A stretch of 64,000 bases of DNA from an uncultured Bacteroidota bacterium (GCA_903824785.1 CAIJYD010000078.1:225365-289364), one strand, 5' to 3'; positions 44,018 through 52,779 are shown, counted from the stretch's first letter. The notes: a model not told the origin generated them from the letters alone. Made by a program: numbers and translations.

Positions 44018-47000
44018 ATGAGTATATATAGTGCTTCCGTAAAACGACCCGTAACTACCATTCTGGTTTTTGTTGCCCTGATGGTTATGGGAATCTATTC
44101 GCTGGTTCAGCTGCCTGTGGATCTTTATCCGGAAATGGAACTTCCTTTCGTAGCTGTCTTCTCAACCTATCCCGGCGCCAGCGCTTCCGACATTGAAACA
44201 AATGTTACCCGGCCCCTGGAGAACGCCCTCAACTCAGTCAGCAATTTAAAGGAGATCACCTCTACCTCAAGTGATGCTACATCGGTTATATTCATGAATT
44301 TTGAATATGGGACAAACCTCGATGAAGCCTCAAACGATATCCGGAGTGCTCTCAGCTTTGTAGAAAGAACTCTTCCTGAAGATTGCGAGAAGCCAACCAT
44401 TATCAAGTTTAACACAACCATGATGCCTATAATTTTCTATGCAATTACAGCAAAAGAGAGTTATACCGGACTGGAAAAAGTGCTTGATGAAAAAATCGTT
44501 AACCCGCTCAACAGGATCGACGGTGTCGGATCGGTTGCTCTCTCAGGCGTACCCGGACGAAAAGTTTACATTGATGTTGATCCGAGAAAGATGGAGGCAT
44601 ATAATCTTACTGTTGAACAGATTGGAAATGTTCTTCGTGCTGAAAATATGAATATGCCTGCCGGCTATATTGAAATGGGGCAGACCGATTACCCTCTGCG
44701 AATCCAGGGCGAATTCCCTGAAAGCGACGTTGTGAAAAATATTGTTGTAAGCAGCTTCAATGGAAATAATGTTTATCTGAAGGATGTTGCAGAGGTACGG
44801 GATACTATCCGCGAATCGAAACTCGATACAAAGATAAACGGTATCAAGGGGATGAGCATGTATATCCAGAAGCAGTCAGGAGGAAATACTGTCAAGGTTA
44901 CAAAAGAGGTGGAGAAAGCCCTCGAAGCTTTAAAGAAAGATCTTCCTTCTGATGTCAAAATTGAGAAATTATTCGACAGTGCCACCTTCATTAAGGATTC
45001 GGTAAGTAACCTGACAGAGACACTGATGTATGCAGGAATATTTGTTATACTGGTAGTACTCTTTTTCCTTGGCAGATGGAGGGCCACCTTTATTGTAATA
45101 CTCACAATTCCTATTTCACTCATTGTGGCGTTTATTTACCTCTTTCTTTCGGGAGAATCAATAAATATTATCTCACTCACATCTCTTTCAATAGCGATCG
45201 GAATGGTGGTCGATGATGCCATAGTTGTGCTCGAAAACATCACAAAGCATATTGAAAGGGGAAGCAGGCCCCGCGAAGCTGCAATATATGCCACCAATGA
45301 GGTATGGCTGGCAGTTATTGTTACAACATTAACAGTAGTTGCTGTGTTTTTCCCGCTTACATTTGTCACCGGTCTTACAGGCGTGCTCTTCAAACAGCTT
45401 GGAATGATTGTGACGATTACAATAATAACATCGGTATTTGCGGCAATAACCCTTACTCCCACCCTTAGCGCTTTAATGCTGAAACTCAACGCTCCGAAAC
45501 CGGATGCTCCGTTCTGGACCTATGACGGAAGTATCAGAAAAGGGCTTGACTGGTTCGATCGTTTTTACGAAAGAACCCTCCGCTGGGCTCTGCATCATAA
45601 AACAGTAGTCTCACTGATAGCTGTTGTGGTATTTGTCGGTTCTATGAGCCTGTTTGTATTTGTTAAGACTGAATTCTTCCCACAGGCCGACGAGTCGCGT
45701 GTAAATGCAACCATAGAACTGCAAACCGGAACAAGAGTAGATCAGACCATCCTTACGGCAAATAAAATTGATGAACTGATTAAATCCAAATATCCTGAAG
45801 TGAATATTATTTCAACTTCCACAGGCTCTGATGATCAGGGAGGATTCGCTTCAATATTCAGCGCCGGAGGTACCCATACTATCCGCTACAGCCTGCGTCT
45901 GGTTCCGATCGAAGAGAGAAAAAAATCTGTTTTCGAGATAACTGAAGAGATGAGAGCCGACTTTGCCGGAATACCTGAAATAACTAACTTCACATTAAGC
46001 ACTTCGGATAACATGGGCAGTTTCGGAGGAAGCACCGTTGATGTGGAAATCTATGGTTATAATATTTCAGAGACCAATATTGTTGCTGAAGAGCTGGCCG
46101 CTAAAATTAAAAAAATAGAGGGGGCTAAAGATGTTAAAATAAGCCGTGCAAAATCGAAACCTGAGCTTCAGATAGTTTTTGACCAGAACAAGATGATCAC
46201 AAACGGACTCAATACAGCTATGGTTTCCACAGCCATCAAGAACAGGGTTGACGGAATGACAGCTACACGTTTACGGCAGTTTGGAGATGAGTATGATGTT
46301 GTGGTGCGATACAGGAAAAGTGCAAGAAGCACCATTACCGATATCGAAAATATTGGAATAACAAATCCTTCCGGACAGATCATCAGGCTGGGTGAAATAG
46401 CTCAGATAAAAGAGTTCTGGTCCCCTCCCAGTATTGAGCGTAAACGTAAAGAAAGAATCGTAAGAGTTTCATTCACCCCCTACAAAAGGTCACTTACAGA
46501 TATCCAGATAGATGTGCAGAAAGCCATTGATGAAACTGCTTTGCCGTCCGGGATAATGGTACAGATTTCAGGTGCAATAAAAGAACAGATGGATGCCTTC
46601 ATGGATATAGCATTCCTGATTCTGATAAGCCTTATTCTTGTTTACCTGGTTATGGCTTCACAGTTTGAATCGCTGAAGATGCCGTTCATAATTATGTTTT
46701 CGATACCGTTCGCCTTTTCAGGTGTGGCAATAGCACTGTTTATTACGAATACCTCATTAAGCGTTATCTCGGGTATTGGGGCAGTAATGCTTATAGGTAT
46801 CGTTGTAAAGAACGCTATCGTGCTGGTTGACTTTATCAACCTGATGCGTGAGCGGGGAAATGAGTTGTATGAGGCGATTGCAATTTCCGGCCGATCGCGA
46901 CTCAGACCGGTACTCATGACCTCGGCAACAACAATCCTTGGCATGCTGCCTCTTGCTATCAGCCGTGGCTCGGGCTCAGAATTATGGAGCCCCATGGGTG

Positions 47001-47155
47001 TGGCAGTAATCGGAGGACTTGTATTCTCAACAGTAGTAACACTTGTTATTGTTCCTGTTGTATATGCAATATTTGCAAAACGGGGTGAACGGAACAAAAA
47101 TGTAAATCTCCAGTCAGAATTTGAATTTATGAATGACAATAGCATTTCACAATAA
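44018..47155 (+). CDS. RND efflux permease (HAE1 family)
   Basis: Proton-driven inner-membrane pump of 1045 residues, homologous to AcrB. Twelve TM helices are expected; the start SASVKRPVTTILVFVALMVMGIYSL is TM1, and the TM4 motif SIAIGMVVDDAIVVLENITKH contains the paired aspartates needed for proton transfer. Periplasmic docking and porter domains lie between TM1-2 and TM7-8; GVVKNAIVLVDFINLMRERG sits in TM10. Drug rather than metal substrate class is likely from the FxNTLP-like overall pattern of HAE1, but the export cargo is unknown. A PII-like gene follows after 22 bases. Confidence 0.94.
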   Translation: MSIYSASVKRPVTTILVFVALMVMGIYSLVQLPVDLYPEMELPFVAVFSTYPGASASDIETNVTRPLENALNSVSNLKEITSTSSDATSVIFMNFEYGTNLDEASNDIRSALSFVERTLPEDCEKPTIIKFNTTMMPIIFYAITAKESYTGLEKVLDEKIVNPLNRIDGVGSVALSGVPGRKVYIDVDPRKMEAYNLTVEQIGNVLRAENMNMPAGYIEMGQTDYPLRIQGEFPESDVVKNIVVSSFNGNNVYLKDVAEVRDTIRESKLDTKINGIKGMSMYIQKQSGGNTVKVTKEVEKALEALKKDLPSDVKIEKLFDSATFIKDSVSNLTETLMYAGIFVILVVLFFLGRWRATFIVILTIPISLIVAFIYLFLSGESINIISLTSLSIAIGMVVDDAIVVLENITKHIERGSRPREAAIYATNEVWLAVIVTTLTVVAVFFPLTFVTGLTGVLFKQLGMIVTITIITSVFAAITLTPTLSALMLKLNAPKPDAPFWTYDGSIRKGLDWFDRFYERTLRWALHHKTVVSLIAVVVFVGSMSLFVFVKTEFFPQADESRVNATIELQTGTRVDQTILTANKIDELIKSKYPEVNIISTSTGSDDQGGFASIFSAGGTHTIRYSLRLVPIEERKKSVFEITEEMRADFAGIPEITNFTLSTSDNMGSFGGSTVDVEIYGYNISETNIVAEELAAKIKKIEGAKDVKISRAKSKPELQIVFDQNKMITNGLNTAMVSTAIKNRVDGMTATRLRQFGDEYDVVVRYRKSARSTITDIENIGITNPSGQIIRLGEIAQIKEFWSPPSIERKRKERIVRVSFTPYKRSLTDIQIDVQKAIDETALPSGIMVQISGAIKEQMDAFMDIAFLILISLILVYLVMASQFESLKMPFIIMFSIPFAFSGVAIALFITNTSLSVISGIGAVMLIGIVVKNAIVLVDFINLMRERGNELYEAIAISGRSRLRPVLMTSATTILGMLPLAISRGSGSELWSPMGVAVIGGLVFSTVVTLVIVPVVYAIFAKRGERNKNVNLQSEFEFMNDNSISQ

Positions 47156-47177
47156 ACGATATTATATTCTATTGACT

Positions 47178-47471
47178 ATGAAAGCAATAATGATAATATA
47201 CAATCAGGCACAAACTGAAAAGGTAGAGTACCTTCTCGACAAACTCGGAATAAGAGGGTACTCCCTTTGGGAAAATGTACAGGGCAGAGGCACTTCAACC
47301 GGAGACCCTCACCTTGGAACTCATGCATGGCCCGAAATAAATAAAAGTGTTCTGGCAGTAGTTGATGATGAAATTGTTGATACCGTTCTTGACAAAGTTA
47401 AAAAGATAGATGCTGTAAACGTTGAGGTAGGAATAAGAGCTTTTGTCTGGGATATTCTGAAGATGGTGTAG
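47178..47471 (+). CDS. PII-like signalling protein of the efflux operon
   Basis: Small cytoplasmic protein of 97 residues with an alternating beta-alpha-beta pattern (KAIMIIYNQAQTEKVEYLLDKLG, VLAVVDDEIVDTVLDKVKKI, VEVGIRAFVWDIL), consistent with the ferredoxin-like PII fold. A glycine-rich loop GRGTSTGDPHLGTHAWPE sits where PII proteins have their T-loop, with two His residues. I start at 47178 because the longer frame overlaps the permease. PII-like proteins linked to RND pumps (a clade described as PII-NG) are known, so a role in sensing a nucleotide or metal to tune the pump is plausible; assignment to that clade is inference. Confidence 0.7.
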   Translation: MKAIMIIYNQAQTEKVEYLLDKLGIRGYSLWENVQGRGTSTGDPHLGTHAWPEINKSVLAVVDDEIVDTVLDKVKKIDAVNVEVGIRAFVWDILKMV

Positions 47472-47591
47472 AAATCGTGAATACACCACCCGCAGGTTAA
47501 ACATTATCATGGATTTATGGCTCTCCATGGGGAGAATTGGCTGGAATCCGGGAGCTTTAAACTTTTACTTTTCTCCCCGACGGTAAATTCA

Positions 47592-47599
47592 TATCTTTG
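47592..47599 (+). promoter_or_regulatory. Bacteroidota-type -7 promoter box (fic gene)
   Basis: TATCTTTG matches TAnnTTTG exactly and lies 16 bases before the Fic ATG at 47615. It argues against the TTG at 47597, inside the box, as the start. No clear -33 box is visible. Confidence 0.55.
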
Positions 47600-47614
47600 C
47601 AAAAAGTTGGAACA

Positions 47615-48400
47615 ATGTGGAGTAAGTTAAATATGCTACGGGAACAATATCTTAATCAGCGGATTATGGATTCGATTGATTATGAGAAATTCTGCATGAT
47701 TTCAATTGTTTACAATTCCTCAAAAATTGAAGGTTGCTCATTATCAGAGACCGATACCCGAATTCTGATCGAGAATAATATTACTGCGCAGGGGAAACCG
47801 CTTGCGGACCATTTAATGATTAAAGATCACTACAATGCGTTTTTAATCATTAAATCAGCTGCAAAGGAAAAGAGAAAGCTTTCCGTTGACTTTATCAAGG
47901 AGATTAATTCTTCTGTCATGAAGTCAACCGGAGGCAAAGTCAGCACAATTGCAGGTGACTTTGACACTTCAAAAGGAGAATTAAGACTTGCTCAGGTTTA
48001 TATTGATAAAAAATATTTTCCCGATTTTTCAAAAATTGGATTCCTATTACAACAACTTGTTGATAATGTTAATAATAGAATTAACAATACAACCGGAGAA
48101 GAGATCCTGAAGCTTTCATCCGATTTTCATTACAATTTTGTCAACATTCATCCCTTTGGTGATGGCAACGGACGAACTGCAAGATTATTAATGAATTACA
48201 TCCAGCTGTATTTTGGAGAACCTCTCATTAAAATATTTACAGAAGATAGAGCTGAATATATTGATGCTCTGAATGAAACAGAGGATAAAGAAAATTTAAA
48301 TATTTTCAGAGATTTTATCTGCCTTCAACAGATAAAATTTTATGAAGCAGAACTGGAAAAATTCAGGAAAAGGTCTGCAGAATATTCTCTCCTTTTTTAA
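47615..48400 (+). CDS. Fic family protein (predicted AMP-transferase, autoinhibited)
   Basis: Fic-domain enzyme that usually transfers AMP from ATP to a protein Ser, Thr or Tyr. The 261-residue protein carries the full catalytic loop NIHPFGDGNGRTARLLMN (~186-203) with catalytic His. An N-terminal SSKIEG (~32-37) fits the inhibitory helix consensus (S/T)xxxE(G/N) of class II Fic proteins, where the Glu blocks ATP binding. The flap with IAGDFDTSKG precedes. No toxin-antitoxin partner is adjacent: the efflux operon is upstream and a lipoprotein downstream. I use the ATG at 47615 downstream of a good promoter box. Confidence 0.92.
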   Translation: MWSKLNMLREQYLNQRIMDSIDYEKFCMISIVYNSSKIEGCSLSETDTRILIENNITAQGKPLADHLMIKDHYNAFLIIKSAAKEKRKLSVDFIKEINSSVMKSTGGKVSTIAGDFDTSKGELRLAQVYIDKKYFPDFSKIGFLLQQLVDNVNNRINNTTGEEILKLSSDFHYNFVNIHPFGDGNGRTARLLMNYIQLYFGEPLIKIFTEDRAEYIDALNETEDKENLNIFRDFICLQQIKFYEAELEKFRKRSAEYSLLF

Positions 48401-48739
48401 ATCACGGCCAAAAATAAAATATTTCATTTAAGTTCGGCGGGTGCATTTGGCAACCATTTAAAAAAAGCCGGCCTGTCTTATTATTTTATAGTATTCCGAT
48501 TGGAAAAACCATTACCTGAATTACAGAATAACCGGATATTAAACCAATTTACGTTTAAATAATATACAAATTATATGCGTTTTGTTTCATTTCACAACTG
48601 GCATATAGTTTTTTTGTATGTTTGCAAAAAATAGGAAACTGTTAAACAACCGAAATTAACTTACAATTATCAAACTTTAATTACTATCTGTTTCTACCGA
48701 CTTTATTATTTTTATTAACTTATAATTATTGCTGCCATT
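48401..48739. other. Intergenic region with promoter box
   Basis: A 339-base A+T-rich non-coding region. At 48617-48624 TATGTTTG matches the Bacteroidota -7 consensus; a transcript from it would carry a ~100-base leader before the lipoprotein gene. I see no ORF or RNA gene. Confidence 0.5.
48617..48624 (+). promoter_or_regulatory. Bacteroidota-type -7 promoter box
   Basis: TATGTTTG matches TAnnTTTG exactly. It is 116 bases upstream of the lipoprotein ATG, giving a long A+T-rich 5' leader. The -33 element is unclear. Confidence 0.45.
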
Positions 48740-49171
48740 ATGAAAAACAATTATCTGCTATTGATTACTTTGGTTTTGATAATGTCTCTGATATGCTGCA
48801 AACAGACCAAAACCAGAGATGAAATGAAAAATTCTGTTTCCCCGGAAAAAACAGATTCACTGGCTCCGGTTAATGAGAAATCGAAAATAGGCGATTGGGT
48901 TGAAAAAGGTGTTGAATGTTACGGACTTGTGGTAGTGAAATTTGCTGATGGAAAGATTATTGGAAAATCTGTTAAATGCAAAGTAATCTCTGTAAAACCT
49001 GACAAAGTAAAACTAAAAACTATTGAGACTATAAGCCTGATGGAAAGCAAAGGCTGTAATAAACTGGGGATGGCTTACGGTGATACATGGTGGGAAACTG
49101 AAGGGGATCTTTATAAAACCAAAGAAGAGGCAGACAAATATCTGAATGAAAAAGGATGGTTCATCAAATAA
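48740..49171 (+). CDS. Lipoprotein, function unknown
   Basis: A 143-residue lipoprotein (LLITLVLIMSLICC, two adjacent Cys near residues 19-20). After a Lys/Glu/Ser-rich linker, the ~95-residue domain contains GDWVEKGVECYGLVVVKFADGKIIGKSVKCKVISV with two cysteines, a further Cys in MESKGCNKLGM, and an aromatic YGDTWWETEG. The pattern suggests a small beta-barrel, perhaps with a disulfide in the periplasm. I recognise no family. It precedes the ECF sigma gene by 82 bases, and a functional link is unproven. Confidence 0.65.
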   Translation: MKNNYLLLITLVLIMSLICCKQTKTRDEMKNSVSPEKTDSLAPVNEKSKIGDWVEKGVECYGLVVVKFADGKIIGKSVKCKVISVKPDKVKLKTIETISLMESKGCNKLGMAYGDTWWETEGDLYKTKEEADKYLNEKGWFIK

Positions 49172-49252
49172 GCTTTTTCTAATATTCAATTCTCTTTTAT
49201 CCCTGCTTCGCGAATGGCAAGTTCTATAACTCTTTCTTAACATGGCATAACC

Positions 49253-49867
49253 ATGACTGACCGGGAATTGGTACGGATGATGCTGAGAGGTGATAAGAAT
49301 GCTTTCAGGGAATTGATAATAAAATATCAGGACTTTGTTCTTAACACCTGCTTCAAGGTTCTCCGTAACAGGGAAGATGCAGAGGATATTGCCCAGGAGG
49401 TTTTTATAGAGGCATATAAATCCATTTCAATGCTGAGGCAGGAAGAAAACCTCTCTTTCTGGTTACACCGCATCGCCCTTAACAAATCAATAAATCACTA
49501 TAAGAATCACCATAATGTTATTTTCAGAACTATCCTCAATATTGAATCTTTTTTCAAAATAAATCACTCTGATGGATCAGATAACACTCCTGTTTCAAAT
49601 GATAATCCCCATGAGGATCTGGAGACCAGGGAAAGAAGAGAGATCCTTGAAAAAGCACTTGATTCCCTTCCTTCAAATCAGAAAAAAGCTTTCATCCTTC
49701 ACCATTATGAATGCCTCTCCTATAAGGATATCGGTACCGTTCTGAAAATATCAGTCCCATCGGTTGAATCGCTTATTTTCAGGGCAAAAGCCAATCTAAA
49801 AAAACAATGCAACCATTATAACAGTCATTCCGCAACCAAACAAAATAATTATAATCATGAAAGCTGA
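49253..49867 (+). CDS. ECF-type RNA polymerase sigma factor
   Basis: Alternative sigma factor of 204 residues with region 2 (FVLNTCFKVLRNREDAEDIAQEVFIEAYKSI, ~23-53) and region 4 (DSLPSNQKKAFILHHYECLSYKDIGTVLKISVPSVESLIFRAKANLKK, ~140-187). A hydrophilic, poorly conserved stretch lies between them. It opens a long plus-strand gene series and overlaps the next gene by 11 bases. That neighbour is membrane-anchored and Spy/CpxP-like, so control by an envelope signal is likely. Upstream of its ATG a small inverted repeat CATGG / CCATG (49241-49255) overlaps the start codon. Confidence 0.93.
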   Translation: MTDRELVRMMLRGDKNAFRELIIKYQDFVLNTCFKVLRNREDAEDIAQEVFIEAYKSISMLRQEENLSFWLHRIALNKSINHYKNHHNVIFRTILNIESFFKINHSDGSDNTPVSNDNPHEDLETRERREILEKALDSLPSNQKKAFILHHYECLSYKDIGTVLKISVPSVESLIFRAKANLKKQCNHYNSHSATKQNNYNHES

Positions 49868-50384
49868 AAGAACAAATCGTATTCTTCTCTGGCTAAATCT
49901 CCTGCTACTTATTATAATCAGTTCAGCCATAATCACTTTTATTGTGATGTCGAAAGTTAATCCGGGTTCAGGAAACAAATCCGGTGTTATTAATTCTATG
50001 ACCATGCTGAAAGATGAACTGGCGCTGACAGATGAACAGTTCGCAAAAGTTAACTTGCTTAATGACAAAACATTAAGGCTATATAATATAGTTATGGATA
50101 TGATGTGCCAGGATAATCTTGAAATGCTGGAGGAACTCTCCAGAAATAATTCCAATTCTACAAAACTTGATAGTCTGGCAAAAAATTATGGCATTTTAAA
50201 TGCTTCCCTGCGCCGTTATACAATAGATTATTTCAAGAATGTAAAGAGCATCTGCAATGAAGAACAAAAGAGACGTCTTACTCTGATATTCAAACAGATA
50301 ATGGAACTTGAGGATCAGTGCGTGGTATGTAACAAAAAAGACTGCCCAAGAAGGGAGCGGCTGAAAAATCTTGGAAATAATTAA
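49857..50384 (+). CDS. Membrane-anchored Spy/CpxP-like protein with Cys-rich tail
   Basis: A 175-residue protein: an N-terminal TM helix (~10-30) and a periplasmic helical domain. Two segments resemble the LTxxQ repeats of Spy/CpxP (ELALTDEQFAKVN at ~55-67 and CNEEQKRRLTLIF at ~133-145). The C-terminus holds a cluster CVVCNKKDCPRRE (~155-167), with further Cys near MDMMCQ and SICNEE, suggesting metal or redox sensing as in CnrX-like sensors. Translationally coupled to the ECF sigma gene (11-base overlap), it likely acts as its sensor or anti-sigma partner; direct evidence is absent. Confidence 0.7.
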   Translation: MKAERTNRILLWLNLLLLIIISSAIITFIVMSKVNPGSGNKSGVINSMTMLKDELALTDEQFAKVNLLNDKTLRLYNIVMDMMCQDNLEMLEELSRNNSNSTKLDSLAKNYGILNASLRRYTIDYFKNVKSICNEEQKRRLTLIFKQIMELEDQCVVCNKKDCPRRERLKNLGNN

Positions 50385-50452
50385 AGACGACCGCAAGTTT
50401 TGTGGTTTATAATTGTCTTTATGTAGTAACCATTCGATAAAACAAAATAATA

Positions 50453-50791
50453 ATGGTTGAAAATAATAAAACTCAAATCAATGATTTCGATGACCTTCGT
50501 TTGCAGAGGATTCCTGTCCCTGATGATTTTGCAGCAAAGATAATGAACCGGATCGACCGCGAGGAGGCCGGAGGGTTGTCGTCAATGTCATCAAAAATGA
50601 GAATTATGGTCATTTCATTGCTTCTCATTATTTACAGCAGTACAGGAATACTTATTGGTGTTCAGAGCTGGAAATCAGTTTCAGAAAAATCTTCACATAA
50701 TAATTCGGAAATATTCATTAAGGAATTTATTCAGACCCACCATCTTAATTCAGTAAGAGAATTTGATGTGCTACTGAGTCCTTCCAAATAA
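50453..50791 (+). CDS. Small single-pass membrane protein, possible anti-sigma-type partner
   Basis: A 112-residue protein with a cytoplasmic-looking N-terminus (~50 residues, including RIPVPDDFAAKIMNRI), one TM helix (~50-71) and a short outer tail ending REFDVLLSPSK. The topology fits small anti-sigma factors, although I see no zinc-binding motif. It lies between the Spy-like gene and the polyferredoxin gene, nine bases before the latter. An inverted repeat AACCATT / AATGGTT (50428-50458) places its ATG in a hairpin arm. Confidence 0.6.
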   Translation: MVENNKTQINDFDDLRLQRIPVPDDFAAKIMNRIDREEAGGLSSMSSKMRIMVISLLLIIYSSTGILIGVQSWKSVSEKSSHNNSEIFIKEFIQTHHLNSVREFDVLLSPSK

Positions 50792-50800
50792 AAAAACAGT

Positions 50801-52486
50801 ATGAGCGTGAATTCGAAAAAAAATAATCTGTACAAACTGTTTTACCAGTTTGCCGTTATAGGATTACTCAGTTATATGGGCATCAGGTTATTTGCCGATA
50901 AAATTTACGCACCCGATTTTGAAGCATATTGTCCGTTTGGCGGGCTTCAGGCACTCGGCAGCTATTTTACAAGAGACTCATTGTCGTGTGCAATGACCAG
51001 CATGCAGATAATGATGGGGATAATGCTTTTTGCCGGTGTGGTTTTATTCAGCAAACTGTTTTGCGGCTATATATGTCCGCTTGGAACAATAAGTGAATGG
51101 ATTGGTAAACTGGGAGATAAACTGAAAATCAGGATCTCAATAAATAGAATTGCCGACCTGGCATTGCGGTTGCTCAAATATATTCTTCTGTTCATAACAT
51201 TCTATTTCACATTAAAATCGAGCGAACTGTTCTGTAAAAAATTTGACCCCTATTATGCTGTTGCCTCAGGTTTTAATAGCGATGTGGTAATATTGTGGTC
51301 CCTCATTGCAATAAGCCTTTTTCTGGTAGGCTCACTATTTCTCAGACTCTTCTGGTGCAAATATCTTTGTCCGCTTGGCGCTCTTTCTAATATTTTCAAA
51401 TTTGCATGGTGGTTTGCCGGTGTATCTGCAGTTTATGTCCTGATTAACCTCACAGGTATCAAGATCCCGTATATCTACCTCCTTATTGTTATCTCAGCCG
51501 GCGGTTATCTTCTGGAAGTCCTTAAGAAAGAAAAGGTTAAACCATCTTTCTTTCATATTACCCGCAACACTGATAGCTGTATCAATTGTAACCTTTGTAC
51601 AAAAAAATGTCCTCAGGGTATCGATGTGGCTAATATGGAAAAGGTAACACATGTTGATTGTACCCTTTGCGGAGACTGTCTCTATTCATGTCCTGAAAAA
51701 GATACTCTTCTTATTAACAGGAAGAACAGAAAATGGCTTCCTGCAACAGCCCTTACTGCATTAATTGCCCTGGGATTACTAATGGGTTCCCTCTATGAAC
51801 TTCCCACTATCGACCTTAAATGGGGCGATGCTCAGCAGTTGGCAGATGCAGGAACATTCACCAAATCGAATTTGAAAAATATAAAATGTTTCGGAAGTTC
51901 CACAGCATTTGCCAATCAGATGAAAAAGGTGAATGGCATTTACGGGGTATCAACTTATGTCGGAACACATACTGTAAAAATTCTCTACGACAAGACGCTA
52001 TATGATGATGTTAAACTCCAGAAAATCCTGTTTGTTCCTGAAAAGAGAATACTTAAAAACTTAAAATCATCCTCAGATTCTGTGTCAGTATGTACACTTA
52101 CTATCGACAATTTCTTTGATCCACTTGATGCTACTTATTTACAATACCTCCTTAAACAAAAAACTTCAGCATGCGGCTATCAGAGTGAATTTGCCTGCCC
52201 TGTCATTATCAGAATTTATTTCCCTAATGGCGAACAGCCTGATATAAAAACGCTTACTGATATTATTGGATCAAAAAGTCTTACTTATGAAATGAACGGG
52301 AATGACTTTAATATCGAACTTAATTATAAGGTGATTACAGTCTCCGAAAATTACAAAGTTCTTTCAGGTTCTGATTATTCCCGTGAAATGTATATGTCTG
52401 TATCTATGAGGTTTAATAAGTTTACTACTTTTCAACTGATGTATTGTCAAAATATGAGATCCCCATGGGTGGGAATACTGAACTGA
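50801..52486 (+). CDS. NapH/NosR-type polyferredoxin membrane protein, frameshifted 3' end
   Basis: Electron-transfer membrane protein. TM segments frame two Cys motifs characteristic of NapH/NosR/CcoG proteins (CGYICPLGTISEW and WCKYLCPLGALS), with a soluble part holding two 4Fe-4S clusters (CINCNLCTKKCPQG ~267-280 and CTLCGDCLYSCPEK ~291-304). After another helix, residues ~365-415 have an HMA-like strand-helix pattern (FANQMKKVNGIYGVSTYV, HTVKILYDKTLY) with one Cys instead of CxxC. The frame stops at 52486, but the next frame continues with related-looking sequence (52444-52731), so the 561-residue product is probably shortened by a one-base loss near the C run at 52461-52464. Confidence 0.85.
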   Translation: MSVNSKKNNLYKLFYQFAVIGLLSYMGIRLFADKIYAPDFEAYCPFGGLQALGSYFTRDSLSCAMTSMQIMMGIMLFAGVVLFSKLFCGYICPLGTISEWIGKLGDKLKIRISINRIADLALRLLKYILLFITFYFTLKSSELFCKKFDPYYAVASGFNSDVVILWSLIAISLFLVGSLFLRLFWCKYLCPLGALSNIFKFAWWFAGVSAVYVLINLTGIKIPYIYLLIVISAGGYLLEVLKKEKVKPSFFHITRNTDSCINCNLCTKKCPQGIDVANMEKVTHVDCTLCGDCLYSCPEKDTLLINRKNRKWLPATALTALIALGLLMGSLYELPTIDLKWGDAQQLADAGTFTKSNLKNIKCFGSSTAFANQMKKVNGIYGVSTYVGTHTVKILYDKTLYDDVKLQKILFVPEKRILKNLKSSSDSVSVCTLTIDNFFDPLDATYLQYLLKQKTSACGYQSEFACPVIIRIYFPNGEQPDIKTLTDIIGSKSLTYEMNGNDFNIELNYKVITVSENYKVLSGSDYSREMYMSVSMRFNKFTTFQLMYCQNMRSPWVGILN

Positions 52487-52731
52487 GAAACAAATACAAT
52501 TATATAGGAAGTCATCTGTCAGGTTTTAAAGGAATTGTTGGTTTTGAAACCTCTCTCGATTCAATGGGGATAGAGATGGGTAGGGTATTCTTCGTGGATT
52601 CTCTTGCAAATGGAGATAAGGTTTTCAGTGCTCTCAACTCAGATTCACTGCTTTTGCATTACAGCGATGGCCGGCTTGCAAAAGTTGTTAATCCATTTGA
52701 GTTTCCTGAGAAAGGTTCAGTAAAAAAATAG
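52444..52731 (+). CDS. C-terminal part of the polyferredoxin protein in a shifted frame
   Basis: A 95-codon frame that overlaps the preceding gene by 43 bases, in the -1 frame relative to it. It has only a TTG as start, no good upstream signal, and begins in mid-domain (PMGGNTELRNKYNYIGSHLSGFKGIV). Adding one base near 52461-52464 would join RSP to MGGNTELRNK and give a protein of roughly 650 residues. I therefore read it as the true end of the polyferredoxin rather than an independent gene. Whether the break is real, programmed or an assembly error cannot be told from the sequence. Confidence 0.6.
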   Translation: MSKYEIPMGGNTELRNKYNYIGSHLSGFKGIVGFETSLDSMGIEMGRVFFVDSLANGDKVFSALNSDSLLLHYSDGRLAKVVNPFEFPEKGSVKK

Positions 52732-52779
52732 TCGGTCCATAGGGGAAATAATTGTTCTGTTTTTAAGAAATATTTTATT

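Noticed and set aside
47518-47540. TCTCC/GGAGA hairpin after the PII-like gene as terminator
   Set aside because: Only a five-base stem and no T tract follows.
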